NCBI GenBank assembly: GCA_905147135.1
Contig: LR990067.1
Span: 6,758,001 to 6,822,000, forward strand
DNA: 64,000 bases
Source of the DNA: Blastobasis lacticolella
Taxonomy: Eukaryota > Arthropoda > Insecta > Lepidoptera > Blastobasidae
Direction: 5' to 3'
Shown here in pieces: positions 1 to 12,721 of the stretch. Made by a program: the position numbers and the translations under genes. The notes under the pieces are model-generated. The model made no database searches. It was not told the origin of the DNA and saw nothing but the letters and a program-made list of their open reading frames with translations. How positions within the stretch are numbered: the first letter of the stretch is position 1; every line of letters begins with the position of its first letter.

Positions 1-1038
1 CTTGCAAGTCTAATTTGACCCACTTCCCGGCGTTCAATTGAGCTTAAATTTTTATACCTGTGTAACTTGGATGATAATGCATTAATATGGTATCATGGAG
101 CTAGTTTAATGCTAGAATCGGAAGGTGGTCATAGGAACTAATGAACGCGATAAGATAACACCATTGCGTTTGGGCTCTTTGGAATGGTCTTAAAGAGTAC
201 CATACCTCTAGATGATATTTAAGGTCTGATGTTAATGACGGAAGGTGGCGTTCTGTAGTTCCTAAAACTACTGAGAAATATGGAAGTATCTAGTAACTAC
301 TAGGATATGCCTTTTTTTATTGTTATCTCTCCTGACTGGTAGATAATGCTATTTTAGCTTTAAATCCGCCATTGTACTGTTTGTGCATGAAGTAAAAAAA
401 AATACATATAGGTATCTCCGTATTGTATTCATCGACAATTATATTCCTGTCATAGTGTTTGTAGTAATATTTAGTTTTACAACCATTAATATTAGCATCA
501 GTCAGATGTCATTCCTGTTCTGATTTTATAGTTTTATAGCTCAGTTTCTCCTCGACTCCGACTCAAGATCTATCATTACTATTGGTGTCTACGTGACACC
601 CGTAGGGATGGGGGAAACGTCGATGGTTTTATCGATAAGAAACGAACGACAGCATATTAAATTAAATTCTCTAATGAGTAGGAATTTATTTTGTTACAGA
701 AAAAATATGTACAAACACCTTGAGAACGTAAAAAATTAATAGTAAACACTAATACTAAAATAGAATATTTTAAAAAAAACGTCTCTTTTATTATTATAAA
801 TTATATTTTGATTGAACAGGTATTTCTTTATATTATATGTTACACTCATATCACTAAAATCAAAATAAATTAATTTCGTTAAACTATTTTAAAGACTCAC
901 ATCAAGAGCACATCAGCTGCTCACAGCTGCTTTTGAACCTTCTTCATTAAAAATGTCCACGTTTGGTAGTACACTGCGCGGCACTACGCGACGCTGCAAG
1001 GTTATTTTTTACCTATTTAAAGTTTTGTTTTTATTTCT
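1..1038. other. AT-rich intronic sequence, no gene seen
   Basis: AT-rich, with several stop codons in every frame and no recognised repeat. ATCGATAA-type palindromic octamers occur near 632. Nothing further can be supported. Confidence 0.5.
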
Positions 1039-1300
1039 ATGGTGGTAAACAAGCCTGCGGCTTGCCTGGTGGAAAGCAGTCACCACAGCCTATGGACGTT
1101 TGCAATACCAGGGGCATCACCCACGCGTTGCCGACCCCGCAAAAACCTTTTCACCTCTTTCTTGAAGAACTCCATGTTGTACGCTCCAGGGAATACCTCT
1201 CCAGGTAGTTCATTCCACAACCTTAGTGCGCGTTTGTATGGAGCCAAGACGCACTTATGCGGCGCGACACGACATGACACCGCATCGCATTGCAGCACAG
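1039..1300 (-). mobile_element. LINE 3' tail (family C), reverse-oriented
   Basis: On the - strand this reads as the end of a non-LTR retrotransposon ORF2: LWNELPGEVFPGAYN, then FFKKEVKRFLRGRQRVGDAP and GIANVHRLW. The same C-terminus recurs at 8215-8402, 12722-12828, 39990-40072 and 43016-43140. Only the last 70 or so codons plus tail are present, as expected of a 5'-truncated insertion. The clade is likely CR1/Jockey-like (inference). Confidence 0.75.
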
Positions 1301-1961
1301 CACAAATGCATTTGAGCTCTACGTGTCACTGACGCCATATATAAAAAAAAAGCATCGATAAACCGTAATCGCAAGCACGTTATCGCGCGAAAAAATCGAT
1401 ACCGCCATTATCTGGCCATCTCTATCCGACATACACGTACATAAAAGCCGTCTGTGTGTCTGTAAACATATAATTAGTTGGTAGGTCGATGCATATCAAC
1501 GCACGGCTGTCTGCAGGCTCGGGCCTCGTTTGAATGGCGGATACAGAGTGAGCTGCTTCTATTATTTATTTTCAATTTTGCAGGATATTTTTGTGGTGAC
1601 TTAGTGAGAAAGCTAACCTGATGGAAAGCGGCAACTGTCGCCCAGGAAATTACATGATCCGATGATGGCATCGCTGTAAAATTTCGAAATATCATCTCTT
1701 AGATAGATAGATAAGCAATAAAGTTAATAAGCATACAAAAACAGAGTACAATACAGTTAAAATGAGTAAGAGACAGTTGAGAGGCGGCCTTATCGCTGCT
1801 CTTCCAGGCAACTTTTACAAAAATGTAGAAGAGATATAGAACAGCAGATAGTCCAAGTTCTGGTCACCGCGTCAGAAAGTTTGTGTCACAATAACATTTA
1901 CGATTCATCTAAGTTTTTTATGTCATAAGGTGAGCAAATATGCAATTTTTTTAATTTTTTA

Positions 1962-2135
1962 TGTCATACGGTAGGCAAACAGGCAAGCGGGCCACCTGAT
2001 GGAAAGTGGTCACCACTGCCTATAGACATTAGCAACCAAGTATCGCTAATGCGTTGCCCACCTCTATAACACGTTGCTCTGTCAGCAAAAAGTGGTACCA
2101 CCTGATGGAAAGTGGTAACCACTGCCTTGGTGCTT
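1962..2135 (-). repeat. Short interspersed repeat, family D2 (reverse)
   Basis: This matches, in reverse orientation, the repeat at 25230-25447 and 53816-54087, with motifs GGTGGCCCGCTTGCCTGTTT and TATAGGCAGTGGTGACCAC. The CACCTGATGGAAAGTGGT segment occurs twice, at about 1996 and 2100, so the copy is internally rearranged. It may be a LINE 3' tail or a SINE sharing that tail. Confidence 0.6.
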
Positions 2136-2978
2136 AGTTTTAGTCACAAACGCAGGACCGCAGATGATATTAATTCTACTACTAAGTAATATAAAAGGTA
2201 AAGTAAGTTTGGATCAACTTAACGGATTCGTTTACAGTGTTCAAGCTTATATCCCGGAGTAGTACAGTCATTCATTCAGCCTTATAAGCACCATTCCCAA
2301 CAATGACAGCAATCTAGGGTATATTGTACATATATATTTTTAGATTAAGGTGTTAGGTTAATTTAATTGTAGTCATATATTGTGTTTTGTGCAATAAAGA
2401 GTATAATAATTCTATGAATAAGTTAACCACCCGATCACATGATCATTATCATCATATATTTGATGATGTAGGACTTGTATGGCTCTTGTCGGCGGAGCAA
2501 CCGCCACTCCTCACTCCTGGCCGCCAACTTTTCATCTCCTTATAATCCCCGGCACTCACTGTTTCCTTCACGTCCTTCCTACAACATTCCAGCAGTTATA
2601 TATTTCTCTAAAACATAATATGAACTAAGTGGTCTGTATGTACATAATATCCACAAACTTTCTCCACAAAGTTAACATCTGTTAGCAAAACGGAACACCC
2701 CGTACGCCCTCATTATGTGTGAGTGCGAAACTAGTTTCGCCGGCACATGAGCGATAGTGCCAGGTTCGATTCCCGCACACAGCGCTGTTTGTTTAATTGA
2801 TGCGCTTATTGTTAAAAGACGTTTATTAATACTAATGTTATTCGCTATTTACCTTTTTTTTTTATTCTGATAAGGCCCTTATAAAGGTGACGTTATGAAT
2901 GTATAAGGAAGGTAGTGCTGAGGACGACGCAAAGATGGTTGTGGAGCCGTCATCAGGGGCCCAAAACCTCACTTCTTC

Positions 2979-3222
2979 GTATGGTGTCCGGCAGAGTAAA
3001 ATAGCACCAACCCATTACACTCGTGGGTGTCGTACAAGGCGACTAATGTTTTCGAGGCAAAAGATCTAGCGTCCCATAGGCTGGAAAACGGGCAGCAGCA
3101 TTTTATTCATAATACAGCGAAGTCCAACCCGTCTGCCAAGCGTGGAGATTATGGCAATAACCTCCCGTTTCGTGGGAGAGGCCCTAAGTTCTGCAGTGGA
3201 CTGTTGTGGGCTGTGATGATGA
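2979..3222 (+). mobile_element. SINE-like element, family B
   Basis: The copy has the family-B landmarks in order: GGTGTCCGGCAGAGTA, TGGGTGTCGTACAAGGCGAC, TAATGTTTTCGAGGC, AACGGGCAGCAGCATTTT, GGAGATTATGGCAATAACCT and a 3' end with TGATGATGA. Nine copies of this repeat occur in both orientations in the window. Open frames across it are repeat-derived, not host genes. Confidence 0.8.
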
Positions 3223-3422
3223 AACGACCCCATTTCACACTCTTCTCGGACTCTACATTCCTTCATAGATCCTTCCACGATGTCCGTGAGAATGGTTGTC
3301 TGGAAGAGATCGCTTTTAGCGATAAAACCGCCTTTATACTATATTGTCTTACTGTAACAATTTTCTACTGTCCTTGTATGTACAATAAGGAGTTATAAAA
3401 TAAAATAAATGAAAATACATTC

Positions 3423-4300
3423 TGTCCTTCACGTCAGTCGTTCAAAACAAAAAAGAAACCACCAACTATGGCATACACTATGGTTAAGAATTCCAAGCAA
3501 CCAAAACTCTAGTACTACAACTTAATTAGGCAAAGTGTTAACAACGTTTGCTTCTATAATAAAAAAGTAAATTAAAGAAAAACAAACGAGTACAATTTCC
3601 AAATTTTACGATTTGATTCTACAATGATAATGAATTTTTTGGCCCTTGTAGACTATTCTTTATCATTACTGGACTTTATGGTGTGTTTTAATGGCCACAT
3701 TCCGGTAATGTAACATGAAGAGTTCGTGTTATATTTTCTTTCCATTAATTTATGGATCTTATGGGGCCATAAATGCACTGGGATGGAAAAAAAAATGTAA
3801 TTGTTGTGGAGTTAATTTTTCTCTCTTGTCTGTTTTAGAACGGTGATTATTCTACGGTTAATTCATTTGTTATTCCGGTTTTATTTCTGTTTTTGACCGA
3901 ATTTACACTTCGTTTAAATACAGCGCATTATCTTAACAGAGTACAATACCTATCTCCATGCTAAACTACGTTACGTTGATAAGTGGATTTCTTGGTACGT
4001 TTAATAAAACCATATTGATTTTTTCTTAGAATATAAGTAAAAATAAATATGGCGTTTAATCCATCACTTTTCCAACCATTTCATAGTTAACCTTAAAACT
4101 TGCCTAAATAATACTTACATTGTCATCCGGTCCATTACAACCTTTCGACAGGCCGACAGACAAACTATCGCATTATTAAATACAAATATTTAACATAACT
4201 TACTGTCACAAGATACCAATCGATTTCCGAGATACTTCAACTAGACCCAGACTTAAGGTCCCAGCGGAAGACCATGGCCAACTTCAATAATTAAAAAAAA
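3423..4300. other. Intronic sequence, no gene or repeat recognised
   Basis: AT-rich, with homopolymer A and T runs and no open frame of note. No within-window repeat match was seen. Confidence 0.5.
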
Positions 4301-4301
4301 T

Positions 4302-4455
4302 TTATCTTGGCGTTATTGTCCCGGTTATGCTCTCGCGCAGGAAGGCCCAGGGTCTGCCTTGACCATGATCCAAGATTTGCCAGTTCAGGTATTCACAGTA
4401 GAGCGACTGCCATTTGACCTCCGTGACCCGTGCTACCAGATTGGATCATGGTCAA
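4302..4455 (-). mobile_element. SINE family A, truncated (reverse)
   Basis: This copy carries the body of the tRNA-derived SINE (CTTGGCGTTATTGTCCCGG, GACCATGATCCAAGATTTG, TTGGATCATGG) but lacks the tRNA-like head. A short reverse LINE tail (GCCAGGCATTAGACCGCCAT) follows at about 4490-4527. Confidence 0.75.
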
Positions 4456-5596
4456 CCTCATTTAATCTGTCAATTTTTTTGTTGATATTAGACTAGCCAG
4501 GCATTAGACCGCCATCTCATCTGTCAATTCTCAATAAACAGTACACGGGTCTTAGATAAAACGACGCATTTAACGCTCTATGACCTATAAAACAGCGTGA
4601 GAAACCCCGTAAAACCCAACGCTATAGCCTGAGGAAATCCTTGAGATGTCACTCGTGTGCGCATGAGCACAGACCAACGCTCGACAATCCGCCATCTTGT
4701 TAGACGGAGTGTTCTAAATGCAAAATAGCATGCGGTTCTGCAGTCTTGGTGCGCGAAATCTAAATTTAGGTTAGGATGTAGAAGATAGGGTTCGATGTGG
4801 TAAGTATAAAAGGAGATGTTTAAAGAGAGTTGTGGATATATGCGAGGCTAGGGAGTTGTGTCAGGACAGAGTAAAGTGGCGGTCCATAGTCTCAGCCTAC
4901 CGCACCTGTGGGACAGAGGCGTGAGCTTTATGTATGTAGTAATTACTTTTAAATATTATTTTGCCTTAGTAGGCACCCCGCGGCTTTCAAACGCGCGCAG
5001 TTCGGGTCTCCGTAAATATTCAATTATCCCGTGTTATCCGCAAATAAGTTGTGATAGAAACCACTTCTTGTCTCTGCTAGTCAATAAAGGTTTAACCAAA
5101 ATTGATATAATATGTAAATCTATATCTCCGGTGTCGAGGCATGAGCTTGTCTCGACGGCGCCTGATAAATATCAGATAGCGTAAATGATGTATGCATTCC
5201 ACATTTATTACGCTAAAATGATTGTGTGAAACTGTCAGTAGTATAGTATATATTTCTACTTGTAGTTTGTACTGTAGGTAAATCAAATCCGGTTAACTAA
5301 AGTCAGGGCTCTGATCTATGATTATTTACGGCTTCTTTTATGTTGATCGGTAGAAACAGGGCCACCTGATGGGAAATGGTCGTTGCCTATGGACATTAGC
5401 AACACCCCTTGTATCACAATGCATGCCTAATCACTGGTATACCGGCACATGTTGATTAAATTGCACTTTTTCGAATTAAGGATTATCTAATTTACAATGT
5501 AAAAACAAACTGTTGACATGTGAAGCTTAACCTTACAATCCCATTGCGTAGACCCTCTGTTGGTGTCCACGCAAAGGTTCGAAATAACGTCCCAAA

Positions 5597-5800
5597 TTCG
5601 AATGTGAAATGAGCTCCATGCCTCAGTATTTCCTTTGGCCTATGACATGGGATCGTTCAAGAGGTATATTAGTGGTATCTTTAGAGGCGGGCAACGCGGT
5701 GGTAGCGCCTCTGGTGTTGCTAAAATCCAGGTGGCGGTTACCACGCACCATCATTTGGCCCGCTTGCCTGATCCTCTGCCGTATCACATAAAAAAAAATA
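5597..5800 (+). mobile_element. LINE 3' tail (family D)
   Basis: The + frame starting near 5635 reads YDMGSFKRYISGIFRGGQRG then SASGVAKIQ, a typical non-LTR ORF2 C-terminus. It is followed by the CATTTGGCCCGCTTGCCTG tail. Related copies lie at 22447-22605 and 62340-62520. It is 5'-truncated and not a functional gene. A smaller fragment of the same tail is at 5345-5405. Confidence 0.7.
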
Positions 5801-5804
5801 TTCC

Positions 5805-6500
5805 CATCTCTCACCTGTTCCAAAATCCCACATTTGCGAGAAACAAGTCGAATAATTGGATTTCGAAAAGTTTCTAGCCGGAGACAAAAAGATTGTCAAC
5901 CCGTCAATCTTATTGTTTCGACTCGAGTTTTTTCCGACGTCCGGTCACACGGACCCCGAAAAGCAGACAGCGCCGAAAATTCAAAGATTTCTGACTTTAA
6001 TACGAAAATAATTATAGTACACTTCCGTCTCCGATGAAAAACTACAATTGCCATCTTGCGTGCTGCGAAGAAACAATACAAAAGAAAAAAAAACGAAGAA
6101 AAAAAAAAACAATGTAACACATAGATGCGTTTCGGATCGCCGTACATTCAAAAAGCGACCTTATTTTTTGCTGTTTAAGTCGAAAATTGTTCAGCCAAAG
6201 TTTCTAACAATGTGTATGTGTGTTTGTATGACTGTCTAGCATTCAATGTCATCGCGTGGGAGCAAAACTAATTGTGATTTTTGTGTAATTTCTTGACTTT
6301 ACGGTTTCGAGCAGTGCGTGTATGAATCTACACGTAGGAACAGTTAGATTGGTACAACTATAGTACAACTGGTCAGGCGGCATTTGTAATAATTAAAAAA
6401 AGAAAAGTTTGCAAAGACAGTGCATACATTTACAAACAATCACTGCTATGGCTCGTTTTTTTTCTTAGGAATGGAACGCTGGACCTGCTAATATGCTTTT
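5805..6500. other. Intronic sequence, no gene recognised
   Basis: Contains A-rich tracts around 6080-6115 and short open frames without recognisable motifs on either strand. No repeat partner was seen. Confidence 0.45.
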
Positions 6501-6504
6501 TTAC

Positions 6505-6900
6505 CGGCTAGGCATTTGACCGCCATCTCACCTGGTGGTAAGTGACGATGTGGCCGAAGATGGAGCATGCCTGTCTAGGAACAGCCTATTCACTCTAGCC
6601 TTGAAGGCGTCCAGATTATAATAATTTACAGTCGCAGGTATAGAAAAGAATAGAATATTATTTATTGCTCAAAATGTGGTAGACAATAGTTGTTAAAATT
6701 AGGATTTTCGGTTCACAACTTTACCAGAATCTGGCATGAAATATTTGGTAACGTGTTACATTAGCCGTACGCATTATAAAGGTTGAACCAAATCAGTATG
6801 TTCCGCAAACAGTACAATCTGGACTCTTTTAAGGTTAGACTGAATAAGCCGTTTCTGAACAGGCGGCATGCTCCTTCTTCGTCCGCATACTTTCTTACCA
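6505..6900. mobile_element. Mosaic of LINE family-A tails in opposite orientations
   Basis: On the - strand, 6505-6640 and 6746-6790 match the 3' end of the LINE at 56405-57195. They are separated by about 105 bp of foreign sequence. Immediately after, 6796-6900 is a + strand tail of a related LINE (YNLDSFKVRLNKPF-like). The arrangement implies an insertion into an older tail, then abutment or truncation by a second one. Confidence 0.65.
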
Positions 6901-6904
6901 TCAA

Positions 6905-8210
6905 GAACGTACATAAAAATAAAGAATTTTACGTAGTAAAAATGAAGATTCTTTAACCCGAAGATCACGGACAAATGCCTGCCAAATTATTTACAAATTA
7001 TAAAAACAAACATAATGAAAACGACTCTAGCTTCCACTCCACAGAAGCACTATATAAGTATAAATAAAGCTACTTAACCCAATAAAAAATAAAAATCTTC
7101 CTCCAACATTCAAACCCTCCTCTACCAATTCGAAATTCAAACTGCGAATATTCGGTTTAACCCCAAAACGTGTACTCAATTATCGGCAATCACATACCAA
7201 AATTGTACGCAGAACCCATGCACAGTCTCGTGTAGCACACAGGGGGTGAAGTTACTGCGTCATTATTTTGCAATAAGAGACACTGTTATCCCAATACCCG
7301 GGTTAAAGGGTTATTTATGGGTAAGCTTGCTAATTAATTGCCCAGTTAAATGCGTACGGTTGGGTTATTGGTTATTCTACGATTTTGGAATTGTAGACGT
7401 TGTGTATTGGCGATTTTGTTCGGATTGGATTCGGCCGAAAATTTGGTAGGATTCTGTCGAAAATTAGGCGTGATCTTACATAACAGTCTAATAGCTTAGA
7501 AATCGTCTAAGTTCCGTCTTCATTAGTTCTTATTCAATCAGCAACGTCCTTTAGTTAAGAAAGAACTTAGCCGATCCTTAGTGAATACGGTAATAACACA
7601 ACTATAGTATGAATTAAAGTGGCTTTCTGCGTATATCTTTTGATGCGTTTTTCACTACCAATTAGAGATTTTTTCCAAAAGGTTTAAATATATAATAAGT
7701 GCACATTACAGTAAAGGAAGCCGTGAAATCTCATGCGAAGAGGGGACGGGTCGCCAGTAGAATATAATTCATTAAAAAGCTCTCCTTTTTCAAAATAACA
7801 TCCCTCTCTCTACTTCTTTATCTCAATTTATTCTGTATTCTTCAAATTAAACTAACCCTATGGCTGGTTTGCCAAATTAGCTACGATTCAGCCCTGACAG
7901 CCCCTGTCAAATCGTCACGTCTATCGGCGAAATCTTCCAAAATCCACCCTCCATATGTTAGAATTAGCTGCGAACCTCCCTCTCAGCAGGGTTGCCAACT
8001 TGGCAATTACAATTAGCCAACCCATTATGACGTGGCAACCCTAATAACAGGGCAGGCTGGCACTCTAATCATATTGTTGTTGTGTTTATTAGCTTTAATA
8101 AAATTGTGTGTGTTTGATTCTGTGAGGACATAATTCGTGAGATGGATTTGATAACTGATTTGTATCGTTTATTTGAGAGACAATTGATAATTAGACAAGT
8201 TTTGGAATTG
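6905..8210. other. Intronic sequence, no gene recognised
   Basis: No repeat partner or coding signal was seen. The + open frame at 7246-7449 has no recognisable motif and looks like chance. Confidence 0.45.
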
Positions 8211-8214
8211 TATT

Positions 8215-8402
8215 GTGGAGTTAGCTCCCTGGAGAGGTTTTCTCGGAAAAGTACAACATGGAGATCTTCAAGGGGTATAAAGGTTTTTCGGGGTCGGCGG
8301 CAACGCGTGAATGATGCCCCTGGTATTGCAAACGTCCATCGGCCGCGGTAACTGCTTACTATCAGGCAGGCCGTGAGCTTCTTTGCCACCTAAGTGGTAT
8401 AA
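8215..8402 (+). mobile_element. LINE 3' tail (family C)
   Basis: It reads TCCCTGGAGAGGTTTTC, GTACAACATGGAGATCTTCA, then ATGATGCCCCTGGTATTGCA and a tail ending TTTGCCACCTAAGTGGTAT plus an A-run. It is the sense-strand counterpart of 1039-1300, with an internal frame change. Confidence 0.75.
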
Positions 8403-8596
8403 AAAAACTGTTCTTCAAGACAGGAAAAGGTTTTGAGTATAAAGTTGCATTAAGGTGTAACAACACAACCATTAATTTGATGAAAGTTTGTAGTTTTGTG
8501 ACTAATATTCCAGAATATCATTATTATATTAGCCTGAAGCCCACTGCTGGCCAAAGGCCTCCCCCCGATTCTACCACTCTTCGCGATCAAGTGCCA

Positions 8597-8780
8597 TTAT
8601 CTGCCAGTTAAGTGACTGATGCCTTGATACTGATGTGAGTGTGAAGGCCCACAGTAGAAGGCCCGCAGCTCGTCTGCCCACCTTTTCTTTGGTCTGCCGC
8701 GACGTTGTTTCCGATAATTGGGTGTCCAAACTGTAACGGTTTTAGTCCATAACTTCTCCGACTTCCTAATCCCAGAATAA
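8597..8780 (-). mobile_element. LINE C-terminal fragment
   Basis: On the - strand it encodes NYRKQRRGRPKKRWADELRA, the RGRP-x-x-RW-x-D signature seen near the C-terminus of many insect non-LTR retrotransposons. The flanking code is broken. The family cannot be named more closely. Confidence 0.6.
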
Positions 8781-9703
8781 CGTACATGCCGAAATTCAAC
8801 GTGGTTCACGAAGGAACACGGATGAAGTCGCAGGCATAAGGTAGTCACCCAAAACGATCTGTCAATCGAACCGTAAGATGCATTATTCATAATATTAAGG
8901 TCTCACTTGTAAGGTGTCTACATTGTATTGTCCACTTTTTATTAGGTACCCTTTGTTGATAACTTGTTTGTCTTCGTGTCTTCTTGTGAAGAAGAAAGCG
9001 CCATGAATATGGTGGACAACTAATTTGTGATAAAATTTACAGCTACACAAAAGACTATACTCAAAAATCCTACAACGCTCTCCGTGACCAATATTATTAT
9101 TACGCGTTATTACAGCAGTGGGCGTCTTCTGGCTGATATGATGACGCGTTCAGGGTGCTGTTGCGATTGCCTCGGTTTTGCAGTGCGTCAGGAATGTTTA
9201 CTAAAGCATCTTCACAAATACCAGTCCTGTCTCTTCCCCATCCAGCTGGTACCTGCTGCAATTAAACGTAGCAAACCCAAAAACCAGCAACATTTGAAAT
9301 AACCGAAAGTGGAATTGGTAAAAGTATTTCACACATTATTACGTAAACATATAAAGGTCTCATTGATAAAAAAGAACCTTAAGAATTTAACTTGATCCGC
9401 GAGTGACCTATTGGAAATCAGGCTTTAGACCTTGCTGTTTTACTTTCTAGTTTTTTTTACCTCTTTTTTTCGAGGGCAAGCACCTGTCACACCAAAATCG
9501 ATCTCGTTTGAGAAAGTGCAATGGAGTTGTTGACTTTTTGCTGTGGTATTGATTTATGTTTCGTTGCAACTGGTTTACTGGTTTTCCTCAATCAATATTT
9601 AGTACCTAAATAAGTAAAATAAATGTGCTTGGACAATTCACATAGCATCATCTAGCCCCAAAGTAAGCAAAGCTTTTGTTATAAGTTATACTTTTAATAT
9701 AAT

Positions 9704-9822
9704 ACTGTCCAGTCTGATCATGTTCTCCTGTTCACTAAGATCAGATGGCAGTCGCTCTACTGTAATTGCCTTATCTGTCAGATCCTGGATCACGGTCAAG
9801 GCGGATCCCGGGACCGGAACAT
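9704..9822 (+). mobile_element. SINE family A, body only
   Basis: Matches the 3' two-thirds of the complete copy at 52001-52320 (AGATCAGATGGCAGTCGCTC, GATCCTGGATCACGGTCAAG). The tRNA-like head is absent. Confidence 0.7.
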
Positions 9823-10440
9823 TGTGTCTCTCTGACTGTATTTCAGTGGGTAAATAAGCAACAGTGCCTATTTTCTGTTTAAGATTAGTCCAGCAGTGGA
9901 CTGTTATGGGCAGTTGATGATGACTTTCTCTTGTGTCCGATACAGCGGTATTCGTCCTTCTAAATAAAGATGATGATATCCCAACTAAGTGTTAATGTGT
10001 ATCATGACTGCTAAACCAGGTCAAGTTACCTTTTATCAAAATCTATACAGATAATGTCTCAATCTCAGCTCAGAAACAATCTGTTTTAAATATGAACAGC
10101 CTGACAGACAAATACAGTATGTATTATGCTTAATGATCATGACGTCAGTATGTTTTTCTATTTACCGTAAAATAGATGTAGATTGATCACGGTATAAATC
10201 AAGGATCCATTTGAAACTGGTATACTGCCCTAAGGTCAAGTAACGATCATAAAATCAACGTTATAAAACTGATACTATACTGCAAAGTACTTAAAACCAT
10301 TAGACTTTAAAACTGCTATAGCAGTGTTGCATCGAATTTTATCGATATCGATATGTTTTTTCATTTATTTCAAATGTTATTTCGGGTAGATACAGAATAC
10401 AGGACAAAGAATAGAATAGATTCAACTATAAAGGCCACTA
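9823..10440. other. Intronic sequence, no gene recognised
   Basis: No coding signal. A TCGATATCGATA palindrome occurs near 10340. No repeat partner was seen. Confidence 0.4.
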
Positions 10441-10620
10441 ATGCCCGATTTCACAAAACTTAGCCGACTCTTAAGTTGGCACCATATTCCTAAGAGTTTA
10501 GGAGTCAAATGCCCGATCGCCCTAAACTTAGGCAACTCTTAAGTTGGCGCCTTAAGATATACCTAAGCGTTTAGAAGTCAAATACCCGATTTTACTAAAG
10601 TTTGGACAACGCCTAACTTT
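10441..10620 (+). repeat. Tandem repeat, about 2.5 units of 68-73 bp
   Basis: Units begin ATGCCCGAT at 10441, ATGCCCGAT at 10509 and ATACCCGAT at 10582. Each carries ACTTAG, CAACTCTTAAGTTGGC (in the first two) and TTTAGGAGTCAA-like segments. The CTTAAG/TTAGG half-sites make each unit partly palindromic. Divergence between units is moderate, so the array is not recent. Confidence 0.85.
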
Positions 10621-10854
10621 ATTCATAACAAGAAGAAGAATTGCACCAACACCAACTTTATGTAAAAACTTAACATGTCCAGCAAGTGTGTTCTCGCGCG
10701 TGATAAGTGAGAAATGGTGCGGTAAATATCTCTTTCATCTTAGTATTGACAGAGAGGAACATAGACTCTCTTACGGCGCGAGTTATATCGCAGTCACACT
10801 TGTGCTCGTCGTGCTGCTTCCTCATTTTTCTTACTCTATTAACGGAAAAGGTGG

Positions 10855-10995
10855 TGGTTACAAGGTGGACCGACGGCCTGGTTAAGGTCGGAAATACCAG
10901 CTGGATGCGGAAGACACAGGACGGCCTTTGTGGAGATCTCTGGGGGACGCCTATTCACAGCGGTGGGCATCTTTCAGCTGATATGATGATGATTA
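10855..10995 (+). mobile_element. RTE-like LINE 3' tail
   Basis: Encodes the run KVDRRPG, then TSWMRKTQDG-like residues and LWG. The 3' end GGGCATCTTTCAGCTGATAT is followed by GATGATGAT. The same tail is better preserved at 58037-58225 and at 45232-45375. Confidence 0.7.
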
Positions 10996-11104
10996 ACAGA
11001 AAAAAGCCATCTACTCTGGTGTGTGCACCACCATATTTCATCAAAATCAATGACAAACGAGTGCGCTGGCACTGACAAACATAAATACAACAGCTCATCA
11101 CTAC

Positions 11105-11295
11105 ATAGTATAAAACAAAGTCGCTTTCTCTGTCCCTATGTCCCTTTGTATGCTTAAATCTTTGAAACTACGCAACGGATTTTGATGCGGTTTTTTTTAA
11201 TAGATAGAGTGATTCAAGAGGAAGGTTTATAAGCAAGAAAAATGGGTAGAGGGTGGGTAGGTGTACGTGAACGAAGTCGCGCCGGGTCCACTAGT
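11105..11295 (+). mobile_element. Non-autonomous Helitron-like element, copy 1
   Basis: Contains TATAAAACAAAGTCGCTTT, AACTACGCAACGGATTTTGA, AGAGGAAGGTTTATAAGCAA and the 3' end GCGCCGGGTCCACTAGT. Three copies lie in this intron (also 11615-11762 and 17297-17494). The CTAGT terminus and GC-rich subterminal stem resemble lepidopteran Lep1-type Helitrons; that assignment is from memory of the family, not a search. Confidence 0.65.
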
Positions 11296-11614
11296 TACAA
11301 ATAAAGCGACCATAATAATATAAAAGATAAATCATTCCAACGACATAAGTTAGTTTTAATTAGCGGGGATTTGCACCGACTATGGTCGCAAATATGTGTA
11401 CTTGAGTGGTCCATCGCTGTGTTGCCATATGCGGGAGATTAAGACATAAATAATGTCTGTCTGTATGTCATTATGCAATATACCGATTGTTGGGTAACCT
11501 AATGATGTGTTTATGCTTTTTTTTCTTACACACCATGTTAATGCGAGTGCTTGCAGTAATTTAATGAAAGCTAAATTGATAGTAACATGATAATAAATAA
11601 GTATCTATCTGTAC

Positions 11615-11762
11615 ATAGTATTAAACAAAGTCGCTTCCCGCCGTCTGTATCTATGTACGCTTAGATCTTTTAAACTACGCAACGGATTTTAATGCGGTTT
11701 TCAACAATAGATAGAGTGATTAATGGGGAAGGTTTATAGGTAAGGAAAAAAGGGTTGGTAGG
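11615..11762 (+). mobile_element. Non-autonomous Helitron-like element, copy 2 (3' truncated)
   Basis: Matches the first 145 bp or so of 11105-11295 (ACAAAGTCGCTTCCCGCCG, AACTACGCAACGGATTTTAA) and then diverges after AGGGTTGGTAGGG. The CTAGT terminus is missing. Confidence 0.65.
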
Positions 11763-12720
11763 GATAACTTATGTTTAGACTAGGCGTAGAGATGTTCTCT
11801 AGGATAAGTGTAGAGTAGGTGTATGGACTGAAGCATACCTACCTGACCTTATGACTGAAGAGTTCTTTTCGGAAAGCCAGCCCATAGACATAGACTGTAT
11901 AGACATAAGCCTATAAGCACTCAGAGATAGAGATAAACAGCAGATAGATATAATTTATTTTGTAATCATAAAAATTCATAAGCGTTTATATATTCAGATA
12001 CCTAGTTATCTTTTTCTTTTCGGTTTTAATATTTTTATGCTCGTAATATCATTTTATTTATAAAAAAAAATATTTTAGATTTTCTGTAGTGTAATACTTA
12101 CTTTACTATATTATAACAGTCAGGAAACCGGCAATCTATCCTACTCCTACTTATTCGTGATACTTAGAAACTCAACTTTACACTGCAATGCAAACCAGTA
12201 TTGCAAAAGGAAAAGAGAGACTTGTCACCGTGGTGTCTTCCAGGCAACTTCTTAAGTCGAAAGTCGCACACGTCATTTGTCAAAGCCGTAGAAGAGACGC
12301 GTCGCAGGCTGGAGACTACAAAAACCCGTAGAGATGGCCAAATTGATTAAATTAATTTATCGATAAAAATTATTGATGTGGCTGAAAAAAGTTACTATAA
12401 TTTGAGTTTGGTTTAGCTTTGACTTTTTGTTTTAGTACGCAAATATAGTTTGAACAAAAATAAAATAAAATAAGAAATAGGTACCGTGTTACCTAAAATA
12501 ACATATTTACTAGTGTGATTTGTACTTAGGTCGGTATCATTTATATCTGATCGCACAGCCAGCACTGAAACTATGATATGCTATTGATCTAAAAATAATG
12601 AAAATAGATTAAAGACAAGGCGGGCGAAATAGCTAGGCATCTAGATAGCAATATGAAAAAGTGAAAGTATGCACTTCTTTCATTAAGCTCATCTTTTTGG
12701 TTTATTTGGGGCACAGATAT
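11763..12720. other. Intronic sequence, no gene recognised
   Basis: AT-rich. Fragments around 12205-12305 share short words (AGAGACTTGTCA, TCTTCCAGGCAACTTCTTAA) with 1770-1850 and 42590-42690, suggesting an old dispersed repeat. No gene seen. Confidence 0.4.
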
Positions 12721-12721
12721 T

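Noticed and set aside
2725..2790. Possible tRNA gene (has GGTTCGATTCC)
   Set aside because: The T-arm and acceptor stems do not pair and no anticodon arm can be drawn. At most it is a decayed tRNA-derived repeat.
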